Positions 42,367-52,165 of a stretch of DNA of 64,000 nucleotides are shown here, in pieces (the stretch's first letter is position 1; each line of letters begins with the position of its first letter). The stretch comes from Aradus depressus. Lineage: Eukaryota; Arthropoda; Insecta; Hemiptera; Aradidae. The stretch spans positions 38,333,087 to 38,397,086 of the forward strand of contig OY759216.1 of assembly GCA_963662175.1 (NCBI GenBank), read 5' to 3'. The position numbers and the translations under genes are program-made. Below the pieces are notes generated by a model. The model searched no databases. It saw only the letters and a list, made by a program, of their open reading frames with translations, and was not told where the DNA came from.

Positions 42367-42872
42367 CAGTCCTACTGGTGCTGTCCTCGTCGTTTATTTT
42401 ATATTTTTATTTAATTTATTATTTTATTTGTTTTGTTTCTCTTATTTTATGGTTTCTTTTTATTCATTTACCACCATTTTGTACATATATTGTTTATCTA
42501 TTTTTGTATGTGTTTGCTATTATTTTGCACAAATTCATTTCTTTCTTGATTCTTATTATTTGTTCTGAATATTTTGTATTAGTTATTATTTTATCATGTA
42601 TTCTTATAGTCAACATTTCTGCTTACTGTTTTTGTAAAGATTGTAGAATAAATGTAAAAAAAATAAAAATTGCAACCAATGAAATAATAACTTTTTACTT
42701 CATATTATTGATTGCATTTGCGCTGTCAAAATATCTTGAGCTCGTGAGGGAACCACACTTAAGTGCATTCATGTGGAGCTTTTTTATAGGGTCAAGCATA
42801 TCTGAACCGAAAACTTCTCTGAGACGGCCTTGTAAGAGGCCCTTCCTTGCATATCGATGGAAAAGACTCGAA
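42367..42872. other. T-rich spacer between two SINEs
   Basis: A 166-codon open frame (42378-42878) encodes a Phe/Ile/Leu-rich peptide, as expected from T-rich DNA, and runs into the next SINE. I see no conserved membrane-protein family and do not call it a gene. Confidence 0.5.
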
Positions 42873-43219
42873 GGTTAGGTTAGGTTTTATAACTCATGCC
42901 CGGGCTTTAATTACGAGGTCATATCGCCTACTACCAGAGCGCTCTTTCGTCACTCTGGTGGACATGAGCCCGACTCTACTGTGGGAGTCCTAAATTTTGC
43001 CTACCCTAAATTTTTATTCATCTAGGGTAGGGATCTTTAACGAGTACCTGACATCGTACAGGCTCGGGACCATCGCTTAACGTCCCACCCGAAGGACGGC
43101 GTGCTTAAGTTTATTTTACCTCCCAGATAAAATAAACTAAGGGCCTCGGTCGGGTTACGAACCCACGACCTTGAGCTCAGAAGTCAAGCACGCATACCAC
43201 TGAGCTACCGGCGCCCTCC
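42873..43219 (-). mobile_element. tRNA-derived SINE, full length, (GGTTA)n tail
   Basis: A box GGCGCCGGTAGCTCAGTGG and B box GTGGGTTCGTAACCC on the minus strand; standard body; tail complement GGTTAGGTTAGGTT. AAGACTCGAAGG is repeated exactly at 42863-42874 and 43220-43231. Nearly identical to 62881-63227. Confidence 0.95.
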
Positions 43220-43231
43220 AAGACTCGAAGG

Positions 43232-44690
43232 GAAGTTGCTTCAACGAATTTTTCGGCGAGTGAGGAGAAGTATGTAGGGCGAGGTACAATCGTGAAATCT
43301 TTTCTCTATGTAAGGAAAACAGAAGGAATAAAAATATATTGTGCTGACCATGTTCAGAGTTGGACGATCTCTAGCTAGGTGGAGGTTGACAAGGGTTGGT
43401 CGACGATGGTCAAGAACGGAGTTAGATGAAAATAGTTTCTTGATGCGTTGCCGCGCCTGATAGTCAGATGTGCTCTTGGAATTTTAAGTCCTTGGAATAT
43501 TATATAGATAAAAAAATATCAAGGGAGTTAAGGTAAGCTCAAAGCGGCCTTAAACTAAAAAAAGTATAAAAAAAAGGTTGTATAAACTGCTCGACTTACC
43601 TTGTGAAGACCTTTAGATGTTTAGGATTCCTGGTTTGGGAGATCTTCCACCTTCTATGCAACGTTTGCGACCTTACCTTTTTTCTCTTTTATAAGAACTT
43701 AAAATATTTTTGAATAATAGTTAAAGTCTGAATAAAAATATAAGTGGTTTGCGTCCTCTTCAATATAATTGAAGTAGGCGGAGCGACAATTGCTGACTAT
43801 AAAGAAGACTTTAGTAGGACCTTTTGGATAGAAATGTAAATGTGTAAGGTCCCTTTCAAGATAGAAATTCACCATTTCTTCAGGTTGGATAAATAGGCTC
43901 TCAGGAGTCTCGGTAGCCTCTCGTAGCCTGGTCTTTATTGAATTGCGTTTTGTCGATGATTTCTTTCATCTTTTCGTTTATGACATAAAGTCGAGAAACT
44001 TCAGGTGGTCGCTTTATGGGTTTTGCTAGAAAGGGATGAAGTGTCGTCTGGTGACGTTACACAATTGTTTTTCATGAATAAAAAAATGTTGATAAATTGT
44101 GTAGAATAATATTAGTCGCTACGGACAAGCGAGATTCAAAGAAACCCATCGCTTCTGTTCACAACGATTTTGTGAAGCGGATCTGTAAGCGTCGTTGGTA
44201 TAAGAATGTCCTGTAATGACAGATTTGAGTTTGACTTGCCTGACGCATAGGTCTGTAAGTTTGGAAAGGACCATATCGTGGAGCTCATTGGGTTAATCTG
44301 CTATGAGCGGTCTTCACTTTTGTCAGATAAGATGGTATCTGTGCGTCCTTCAGCCATCTCAGTCCATGAATGGTGGAGAGAGAGTACACCGCTGTATCGT
44401 ATCGTACGTGTCCCCAGCCTCTAGGGTGGTTATCGTGGCGCTATCTGGGAGGTCATCACCATAATTATATAGTCATTGTTAGTCTGTTCACACCCACTCC
44501 TTACTTCACATCTCATATTTAGTATCCGAGTCAATATTTACATATAGTAAACATACATAACAAAAAAGTTATCAATGAGTCATGTCCTCAACAAGAACGG
44601 AACAAATAAGTTTTCGCCCTTTAGGGAAGTTACGTCTGTCAAAAAAGGGACGTTGAGTTTTCACCAGAATTTTATGTTTTCCTGACTTTA
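43232..44690. other. Unassigned DNA
   Basis: 1.4 kb without recognised repeats. The minus strand around 44390-44460 has a short frame reading TLEAGDTYDT that could be a LINE reverse-transcriptase remnant, but the surroundings are too broken to claim it. Confidence 0.35.
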
Positions 44691-46285
44691 GGGCCCTCAA
44701 AGAATAATACTGTCAATAAGCGCACACAGATTTGTTATTTAAAACGTATAAAGAATAATAAGCCCTTAAGGAATAATACTGTGAATAAGCGCACTCAGTT
44801 TTGTTATATATAATTTATAAAGAATAATTCCTGATATTGGGGCCCTTAAAGAATAATACTGTCAATAATCGTACTCAGATTTGTTATTTAAAACGTATAA
44901 AGAATAATAAGTCCTTAAGGAATAATACTGTCAATAAGCGCACTCAGTTTTGTTATTTATTATTTATAAAGAATAATAAGCCCTCAAGGAATAATACTGT
45001 GAATAAGCGCACTCAGTTTTGTTATATATAATTTATAAAGAATAATTCCTGATATTGGGGCCCTTAAAGAATAATACTGTCAATAATCGTACTCAGATTT
45101 GTTATTTAAAACGTATAAAGAATAATAAGCCCTTAAGGAATAATACTGTGAATAAGCGCACTCAGTTTTGTTATATATAATTTATAAAGAATAATTCCTG
45201 ATATTGGGGCCCTTAAAGAATAATACTGTCAATAATCGTACTCAGATTTGTTATTTAAAACGTATAAAGAATAATAAGTCCTTAAGGAATAATACTGTCA
45301 ATAAGCGCACTCAGTTTTGTTATTTATTATTTATAAAGAATAATAAGCCCTCAAGGAATAATACTGTGAATAAGCGCACTCAGTTTTGTTATATATAATT
45401 TATAAAGAATAATTCCTGATATTGGGGCCCTTAAAGAATAATACTGTCAATAATCGTACTCAGATTTGTTATTTATAATTTATAAAGAATAATAAGTCCT
45501 TAAGGAATAATACTGTCAATAAGCGCACTCAGTTTTGTTATTTATTATTTATAAAGAATAATAAGCCCTCAAGGAATAATACTGTGAATAAGCGCACTCA
45601 GTTTTGTTATATATAATTTATAAAGAATAATTCCTGATATTGGGGCCCTTAAAGAATAATACTGTCAATAATCGTACTCAGATTTGTTATTTATAATTTA
45701 TAAAGAATAATAAGTCCTTAAGGAATAATACTGTCAATAAGCGCACTCAGTTTTGTTATTTATTATTTATAAAGAATAATAAGCCCTCAAGGAATAATAC
45801 TGTCAATAAGCGCACTCAGTTTTGTTATTTGGAGGGTTCAGAGTTAAAGTGAACCAAGTCCATATTTTGCCCATTCTGTACTAACACTACCATGGTAGAG
45901 TAAAAATGTGTATATTATTTTAAAATGCCAATAAAATAATTTAAATTGAACAGCACATTGAACCAGCAAGAACAATTAGAAGTCAATTGTTAATTGATTG
46001 CAGCTAATCAACTTTGAGGTCTGTTTTCTCAGAAATGAATCTCATGGACTTGGTTCACTTTAACTCTGAACCCTCCATTTATTATTTTGAAGATAATAAG
46101 CCCTTAAAGAATAATACTGCCCACTCAGTTTTGTTATTTATAATTTATAAGGAATAATAAACCGTTAAGGAATAATACTGTCAATAAGCGCACTCAGTTT
46201 TGTTATTTATTATTTATAAAGAATAATAAGCCCTTACGGAATAATACTGCGCACTCAGTTTTGTTATTTATAATTTATAAAGATT
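44691..46285 (+). repeat. Satellite array, 73-bp monomer in a 218-bp higher-order unit
   Basis: The monomer core is CCCTTAAGGAATAATACTGT, CAATAAGCGCACTCAG, TTTTGTTATTTAT, AATTTATAAAGAATAATAAG. Every third monomer carries CCTGATATTGGGG. These markers start at 44831, 45049, 45198, 45416 and 45634, giving spacings of 218, 149, 218 and 218; the 149 is a unit missing one monomer. The 64-codon frames at 44837 and 45204 are identical because whole blocks are duplicated. A MITE interrupts the array at 45831-46076. Confidence 0.95.
45831..46076. mobile_element. MITE with perfect 33-bp terminal inverted repeats
   Basis: GGAGGGTTCAGAGTTAAAGT plus GAACCAAGTCCAT at 45831-45863 is the exact complement of 46044-46076. 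Flanks read GTT-ATTT before and ATTT-ATTATT after, whereas uninterrupted monomers read GTTATTTATTATT, so ATTT is a 4-bp target-site duplication. 246 bp, AT-rich interior, no transposase. Superfamily not assigned. Confidence 0.9.
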
Positions 46286-46536
46286 AATTCCTGACTCCTT
46301 TGTTATCAATATAGTTTAATAATTTCAAATTTGATGTAAAATTCCGGAAATTAAGATTATGGGACTAGTTGTCAGAACCCTCTTTTGTGTATGTGTACTG
46401 AATAAATATTAACAGTATTTTACTAATGATTTTTTTTTTTCCTTACAGGTATGTTGTTTTCATCTTGATCTAAATAAATAAAACAAACTTATTTTTGAAA
46501 TATTGTCTATTCCACTAAAGATATATATACATATAT

Positions 46537-46572
46537 AACTACCGGTTTCGGCTTTATACCATCGTCAGGTCT
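46537..46572 (-). ncRNA. Putative hammerhead ribozyme motif (left arm)
   Basis: Minus-strand CTGACGA (46562-46568), T, stem II around ATAAA, GAAA, stem III ACC/GGT, H17 = A. As at 7358. Confidence 0.6.
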
Positions 46573-46599
46573 AGTTATGAACTACCTGACGAACTGACG

Positions 46600-46634
46600 A
46601 ACCTGACGATGGTATAAAGCCGAAACCGGTAGTT
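46600..46634 (+). ncRNA. Putative hammerhead ribozyme motif (right arm)
   Basis: CTGACGA 46603-46609, T, stem II, GAAA 46622-46625, loop-less stem III, H17 = A. The sequence before the box differs from the monomer because of the CTGACGA triplication, so proximal stem I pairing is poor here. Confidence 0.55.
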
Positions 46635-46758
46635 ATATATGTATATATATCTTTAGTGGAATAGTCAATATTTCAAAAATAAGTTTGTTTTATTTATTTA
46701 TTACAAGTTTCCACAATATGTCCGCGTTTCTCAACTTAGAAGTTATTCATCTTGATCT

Positions 46759-47119
46759 TTGTAGTTTGGCGAAATTATGTGAGTTATTTTATTTTTTTTA
46801 TTTATTTGTTACTTCTCGGCTTGTTTAGTATCTCCAGCTCTCGGTTGTTAAGAAAAATTTAGCTTTAAAACTTGTTTCGACCACAACAATTATCTTTCAT
46901 TATATCTACTCTGATGAATTTATTAACTTCATAGAAATATTTTGCCTTTTTTTTTCGCGAATCTCGTAAATCTTCCACTCTGCCTTCTCAAGATATTTAA
47001 AAATATTCTCTCACGTAACTAAAGACTGTAAAAATGTATACATGAATATTTCAGTGCGTTCTTGTATGACATACGAGTACGTATGTCGGAGGAAGACCCG
47101 ATTGGCCTATTGCTGATAA
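46759..47119. other. Unassigned AT-rich DNA
   Basis: No recognised repeat or gene. Confidence 0.35.
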
Positions 47120-47361
47120 CAGCGCTATTTCCCTATCAACTAAGTATTTGCTCTCCCTGTAAACTTATATACCGTTTTAATCAACAGTTAACGTTTATAG
47201 GGATTTTTGAATCCTTCTACTAAACTTTTTGTCGATATCCGAATACAATTGTTTGCGTTCTGTGTTGATATAGTGGAAATACTAATAAATAAAATAAAAT
47301 TATAGATAAAACACTTTTTTTGAACACTTATATTGTCTAATTCCACAAACATACACTTAAA

Positions 47362-47397
47362 TGTGTACCGGTTTCGGTTTACGCCATCGTCAGCACA
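47362..47397 (-). ncRNA. Hammerhead-like motif, weakened stem II (left arm)
   Basis: CTGACGA and GAAA boxes, stem III ACC/GGT and stem I (TGTG/CACA) are intact on the minus strand. Stem II reads GGC against ACC, so only two G-C pairs remain. Confidence 0.5.
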
Positions 47398-47435
47398 AGG
47401 TTCAACAATAATTGTTCAACATTAGTGTTGAACCT

Positions 47436-47471
47436 TGTGCTGACGATGGCGTAAGCCGAAACCGGTACACA
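47436..47471 (+). ncRNA. Putative hammerhead ribozyme motif, best plus-strand example
   Basis: Stem I TGTG (47436-47439) pairs perfectly with CACA (47468-47471). CTGACGA is at 47440-47446, then T. Stem II GGC/GCC (47448-47450, 47455-47457) is closed by GTAA, a GNRA loop. GAAA is at 47458-47461; stem III ACC/GGT has no loop; H17 = A at 47467. All conserved core positions agree with the hammerhead consensus; the T before stem II is the only oddity. Confidence 0.75.
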
Positions 47472-47875
47472 TTTAACATATGTTTGTGGAATTAGACAAT
47501 AAAAGTGTTAAAAAAAAGTGTTTTATGTATCATTTTATTTTATTTTTGTCGATACATTTATTACATCGGCAGTTATTAAGATTTTTGAGTTGAGTTCTCC
47601 TTCTGAACCCTCTTTCCTTTTGCCGATTTCCCATAAAATTAATAGTTGCTATCCTTATTGATTTTTGAATTTAAAGAAAAATTTTCATGCCGATATATTT
47701 ATTATATATGTAGTAAAGCTGTTAAGCCAGAGTTATCGTGTTCACAGACAGGAAATTGTTTTGTTATCGTAAGAATTAGCAGGTTGGAAAACGAAATTCC
47801 GTTGAAAATTCAGCATCGAATTTCTGACCAATTACGTAACTTTCTCTATAGTTCCTATAGCTGGGGAAGTTACAA

Positions 47876-48179
47876 AATAACTTTTGGAATTACTTTACTT
47901 ATTTGTCATGTATTTGTTGCAGTAATGTTGGTCGTTTTCTAACAGAATTATGTTATTGGAACAATGATTTCTTTCAGAGCCTCTTGCTCGTCGCGAAGTA
48001 ATATTTAAAACAGAACAGTTTTGTCCTTGCGGTCACTACGTGATCCAGAACCGCAAAGCCGCAACGGGCACAACTTGCTGCTATTCTAATGAGGAAATAT
48101 ATATATATTTTTTGGTACGTGACCGAAAATGAATAAGTTTTCCGTCATTATATTATTAGATAAGTAGTTGTACAATTTC
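47876..48179. other. Unassigned DNA
   Basis: No gene or repeat recognised. Confidence 0.35.
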
Positions 48180-48845
48180 TACTTCCTCAGCTATACGAAA
48201 TATAGGGGAAGTTATTTAATCTGTCAAAAATTCGATGAGGATTTTTTAATGGAATTTCATGTTTTCCGATCTCTAGATACCAAATATGAGAAAGAAAAAA
48301 AATTGTCTCTGTTTGTCTTCGACGACGATAACTCCCGATAGAATGAATGTATCGACACAGAATTGTATATGTGAATTCAGAAACCAGTAACGACGATACC
48401 TATTGTTTTTCAGCTAAATCGAGCAAAGGGGAGTGGACGATTATGGAGGAGGCTTAATATAAGCTATAATAACTGCCGATAGAATGAATGTACTGCCACA
48501 AACTTTTATATGTTCAGCCAAAACCCCATAAGGACCAAACATATCGATTTTCAGCCAAATCGACCAATGGGGGGGGGGGGATTAGGGGAGAGGCTTAACT
48601 CATAAACCCCAACAACGGCCGAATGTAGGGACATGAAATTTCATATTTAAAGTCAAAACCCAATTATGACCTTACATGTCAAACTTCAGCGATATCGGTT
48701 GAAGGGAAGAGAGGGTTCAGGGGTGGGGGAATAAGGTAAAATTTAGTATGAGAATTTAGGAGCCCTTCTATAAGTCAAATATTGAATAATAGCGCGAACT
48801 GGTTTTGGAGTGGGGGGGCCTTTCACCGACGAATTTTTTACTTCC
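48180..48845 (-). repeat. Family A dispersed repeat, long copy
   Basis: Terminal block CTTCCTCAGCTATACGAAAT, AGGGGAAGTTATTTAATC; GATAACTCCCGATAGAATGA; three internal modules (GCCAAATCGACCAATGGGG, AACTTCAGCGATATCGG, AATTTAGTATGAGAATTTAG); truncated before the opposite GGGGAAGT end. Confidence 0.8.
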
Positions 48846-48947
48846 GTCTAAAATCGAGTGCTCATAGCCTAGATTACATAATTCTAGGGCATGTGTGCGG
48901 TGTACATGCACCGGATCTGCCTAGATCGCTACTATGGGGATTTGGAC

Positions 48948-49215
48948 GACGCCGGTAGCTCAGTGGTATAAGTGCTAGCGTACTGAGCTCAAGAACCCTT
49001 TATTTTATCTGGGAGGTGAAAAAACCTTGAGCACGCTGTCCTTCGGAGGGGACATTAAGCGATGGTCCCGAGCCTTTCGATGTCAGATACTCGTTAAAGA
49101 CCCCTACCCAGGTGAAAAATAATTTAGGGTATGTAAAATTTAGGACTCGGGCTCATGTCCACCGAGTGACGAAAGTGCCTTCTGGTAGTAGGCGATGAGT
49201 CATAATAACGAACTA
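48948..49215 (+). mobile_element. tRNA-derived SINE
   Basis: A box GACGCCGGTAGCTCAGTGG; B box region deleted; body with ATCTGGGAGGTGAAAAAACC, GCACGCTGTCCTTCGG; tail CATAATAACGAACTAG. Joined tail-to-tail with the next SINE. Confidence 0.85.
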
Positions 49216-49221
49216 GCTTAC

Positions 49222-49447
49222 TGCTAGTATGCTCTTTTGTACGAGCCCGACTCTATGGGAAGCCTGAATGTTGCCTACCCGAATTAGTTACCTATGGGGG
49301 TCTTTAGAGTATCTGACGTATAGGCTCGGCACCATCGCTTCGTTAAGCGTACTTCGTCACTTTCAAAGGAGTACATGGATTTTTACCCCCTAGATAAATA
49401 CCGTCTATCGTAGGCAAGCACGCTATCCCTTGGCTCCCGACGCTTTC
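49222..49447 (-). mobile_element. tRNA-derived SINE, decayed
   Basis: Minus strand: head with damaged boxes near 49425-49447, TATCTAGGGGGTAAAAATCC, GATGGTGCCGAGCCTATACG, GAGTCGGGCTCGTACAAAAG. More diverged than its neighbour. Confidence 0.7.
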
Positions 49448-49882
49448 GTTGTGGTAGGATTTTTTTCGTTTCGGTTTGAAGTTTTTTTCACAGTTTAACC
49501 TGACCAACTGAATCATCACTAGTGCAACATACGTTGCCATAAAGGGTGCGCAGTTATGCAACTCAAGTGGGTGCATTTTCTACCTGCGTCTCTGATTCAT
49601 TGTCATTGTTTCGGCCATGAACAAGTATTTATTGATTGTCCCTAGTCTACAATTTAAAGTGGGTTGCACTTGAGAAGCGCCTACTTACATCAGAACAGTG
49701 TCTGTTCTTTTAAGGAGGTTTAGAAAGAATTCATTAGACCGAAAAAATTCAATTTGTGTTTAAATCAGGGATGAAAAACTACATTTTTTTATTTGAAAAC
49801 GGACGTTGAAACAACCTGAATTGATGGAATCTTAAAACATATCATCATATATTTACGTTCAGTATAGTATAGGGGATATATA
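49448..49882. other. Unassigned DNA
   Basis: A 77-codon minus-strand frame (49343-49576) overlaps the SINE and has no motif. Nothing else recognised. Confidence 0.35.
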
Positions 49883-50314
49883 TTTATTGAGCTGAGTTTA
49901 CGAAACTCTTTCTTAGGCGACTCATGTATTTCGTTGTACTCGTACTCCTACTAAACCCCTTTACCGATCACATTGAAATTTGCCACGATGGTAGTGGACA
50001 CGGTGACGATGGTTTATTACTAAAAAAATCTGAAATCGAACATACCACGGAGGAATAATCACCGAAAAACGAAATCCCCATTGAAATCAATTGAGAGACA
50101 AAATTCTATCGCAAAATAGAATTTTTCTATTTCAAATCTAAAAATCCGGGCGAAGAAAAAAAAAAAAAAACCCTACGGTTCCATCCAGTGATCACAAACC
50201 GGTTCATATGCCCCATTTCAAATGCACTACTTGTATGTTAACCGACCACATTAACAATATGATTCAATAATTTTAGACTGACTGTTTTTGCAAACAGCAG
50301 AATGTATTGCACAC
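49883..50314 (+). repeat. Long two-copy repeat D, copy 2
   Basis: Partner of 35372-35810, differing by scattered substitutions and a short deletion near 50281 that removes the ACTCAGCTCAG segment. Confidence 0.9.
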
Positions 50315-50449
50315 CTAGTTAAATATTTAACTACTCAAATATTTGTAACAGTAACAGTGTTAACAGAACTTCCCTGGTGGGTATGTAGTCAGCTGTAGAT
50401 TGTATAAATATGACAACCTAGCTAATTTTAATGTCTCTCCGATCCTAAG

Positions 50450-50580
50450 ATTTTCAGGACTAATCCTGAAAATGGCGTAAGACGAAACCGACTCGATATG
50501 TATATATTGCATATATGTATATATTTTTCTGGAATTAGTAAATATAAAAGTTAAACAAATTCTTTGTTTTTATTTATTTA
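50450..50580 (+). mobile_element. Decayed hammerhead-element relative
   Basis: CCTGAAAATGGCGTAAGACG, AAACCGACTCG at 50464-50494 is a mutated form of the 47.24-kb family core (CTGAAAA for CTGACGA, stem II GGC/GAC). It is followed by TCTGGAATTAGTAAATATAA and TTATTTATTTACATAAATAA, like that family's arm. Confidence 0.5.
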
Positions 50581-51774
50581 CATAAATAAATATTTTGCAA
50601 TCCCGCCAGAACGGTATATAATGCATAAGATTGGTAACGATTGTGCATCTTATTTATGTCCTTTGCAAAATAAGTTATCGTGCCTTTGTTGCGTTTTAAA
50701 ATTTGAACTTTTCGAAATTCCTCGATGTATGTACGTACATACTTTTGAACGAAACACAATCTAATACATTAATTCCATGCGAAGCTCTTTATTCATTAGA
50801 CGTGGAGTGAGGAAGTGTGCACTCCAGGATTACCAGAGTATCTGTTGCATAAGGGAGGTTTGGTTTCGTCAACGTAACGATGTATCTCACACAAACCCTT
50901 TCCGACTAGACAATAAATTAATTAACTCCCTAATTGAGAACTGATCCCATTGTTGGTTGTCATTGTTCCTTGTTCAGTGTGCATTGTTCACTTCTTGGAA
51001 ATGTTAATTACCTGGCCTCATTGGATCCACACCAGACTTGACGAACGATACAACGCCCCCTTCTATAGTCTTCTACATCCAACAAGTAACATCCTACTTC
51101 TTCTGTTTCCTCTGCCCTCTTGTCCTAGGTCTTTTTAAAAACAAAACTCCAAACAATGGTCGCTCTCTGCCAACTGTGAATTCTCCCTCCCTTCAATTTG
51201 ACATAATGGATATTATTGTTTTCTTAAACGGAAATGGTTTTATTTTAAATATGAACTCAAGGGGGGCATAAGTAAATGTTCTCTCTATACAATGGTGATA
51301 GTTGAAGGACCGTACTAGTGACTTTGTACAATGTACGCGATCAGGGAATCGCACTTAAATGGTATATTGTAGTGTTGCCATACATCTGAAACTTTCTGCG
51401 AACTACATTAGTTTGAGAGGGCGAGAAGACAGGGATAGCTAATGCCGGAAGAAGTGAGGGAGGAGGGTCCGACTGTTTGGTTCCAGGAATTCCATCTTCC
51501 CTATTGTTCAAGCGACTGCAAACGATGCCGTCGTTCTTATTGAACGTATAGTATGTCGTTCTATTCAGGGCGAAGCTCTCTTCAAGATGACTACGAGCGA
51601 TTTTTTATTTAAAATTTTCTTCTACAATTTTTGTCATCTACATTAAACAATTATTCACAATATTAATTTATGACTTTCCGCACTCCAAAAATTGATTCTT
51701 GATCCAATCCATTTTTTAAAATTAAAAACAAAAATCTGGTTAGCCAGGAAATGAATTCTATTATTATAGGATTT
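50581..51774. other. Unassigned DNA
   Basis: 1.2 kb without recognised repeats. Short frames at 50950 and 51038 lack motifs. This is one of the few candidate unique stretches. Confidence 0.35.
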
Positions 51775-52165
51775 TTCTGACTATCGTCCCTTTCGCCTTA
51801 AGATGAAATGTCACATGTGCTAACTTGGATCTAATTGGATTTTGGCCAACATTGGAAGAAAATATAATACGAATTTATTTCGGACAGTACAAAATACTGC
51901 TTATATTTATTTATAACTTAATCGAAAATCTGTTAAAATAAAAATTAAAAAGCACATTTTTAATGGATTAGGATTTTTCGAAGGCTGCCTCCTTTGCGAG
52001 ATACGCATATGCTATGAACCATCATTAAATTTCGTTTTGAAACTTTTTTTTTTTAGTTGTTAGCTTGATTTACGTAATAACGATTAGTCCTATCGAAAAG
52101 TTAGTCCTTACCAAAAATGTTCCTTATTAAGTTTCCAATTATCAAAATGTTCCCCAAATGTGGTA
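51775..52165 (+). repeat. Family B dispersed repeat
   Basis: GAAATGTCACATGTGCTAAC, GGATCTAATTGGATTTTGG, GTTAGTCCTTACCAAAAATG, TTCCTTATTAAGTTTCC. Confidence 0.65.

Larger units (their letters stand above)
46472..46745. mobile_element. Inverted double hammerhead element, 274 bp
   Basis: TTCATCTTGATCT at 46459-46471 and 46746-46758 is an exact 13-bp target-site duplication. The two arms are almost perfect inverted repeats, each with one ribozyme-like motif. The head (CCACAATATGTCCGCGTTTC on plus, i.e. minus strand) is on the right. The spacer between arms repeats the core box: CTGACGA at 46584, 46592 and 46603. Same family as 7296 and 19519. Confidence 0.85.
47238..47542. mobile_element. Inverted double hammerhead element, 305 bp
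   Basis: TTTTTGTCGATA at 47226-47237 and 47543-47554 is an exact 12-bp target-site duplication inside family A. Left head: GTTGATATAGTGGAAATAC, TAATAAATAAAAT. Arms of about 100 bases mirror each other around the spacer near 47405-47425. Each arm carries a ribozyme-like motif; the right one is complete. Outside the motif the sequence is not like the 7296/19519/46472 family apart from the head and the CTGACGATGG...CCGAAACCGGTA core. Confidence 0.85.
47120..47875 (+). repeat. Family A dispersed repeat, split by a hammerhead element
   Basis: TCCTTCTACTAAACTTTTTG, GTCGATA is interrupted at 47237 and resumes at 47543 with TTTTTGTCGATACATTTATT. It continues through ACATCGGCAGTTATTAAG and GAACCCTCTTTCC to TATAGCTGGGGAAGTTAC. 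Closely matches the copy at 34931. Confidence 0.8.

Noticed and set aside
42378..42878. 166-codon hydrophobic open frame between two SINEs
   Set aside because: Composition follows the T-rich DNA, it reads into SINE-adjacent sequence, and no membrane-protein family motif is visible.
44380..44460. LINE reverse-transcriptase remnant on the minus strand (TLEAGDTYDT)
   Set aside because: A ten-residue resemblance to an AGDTYKYLG-type motif in broken sequence with no supporting flanking motif.
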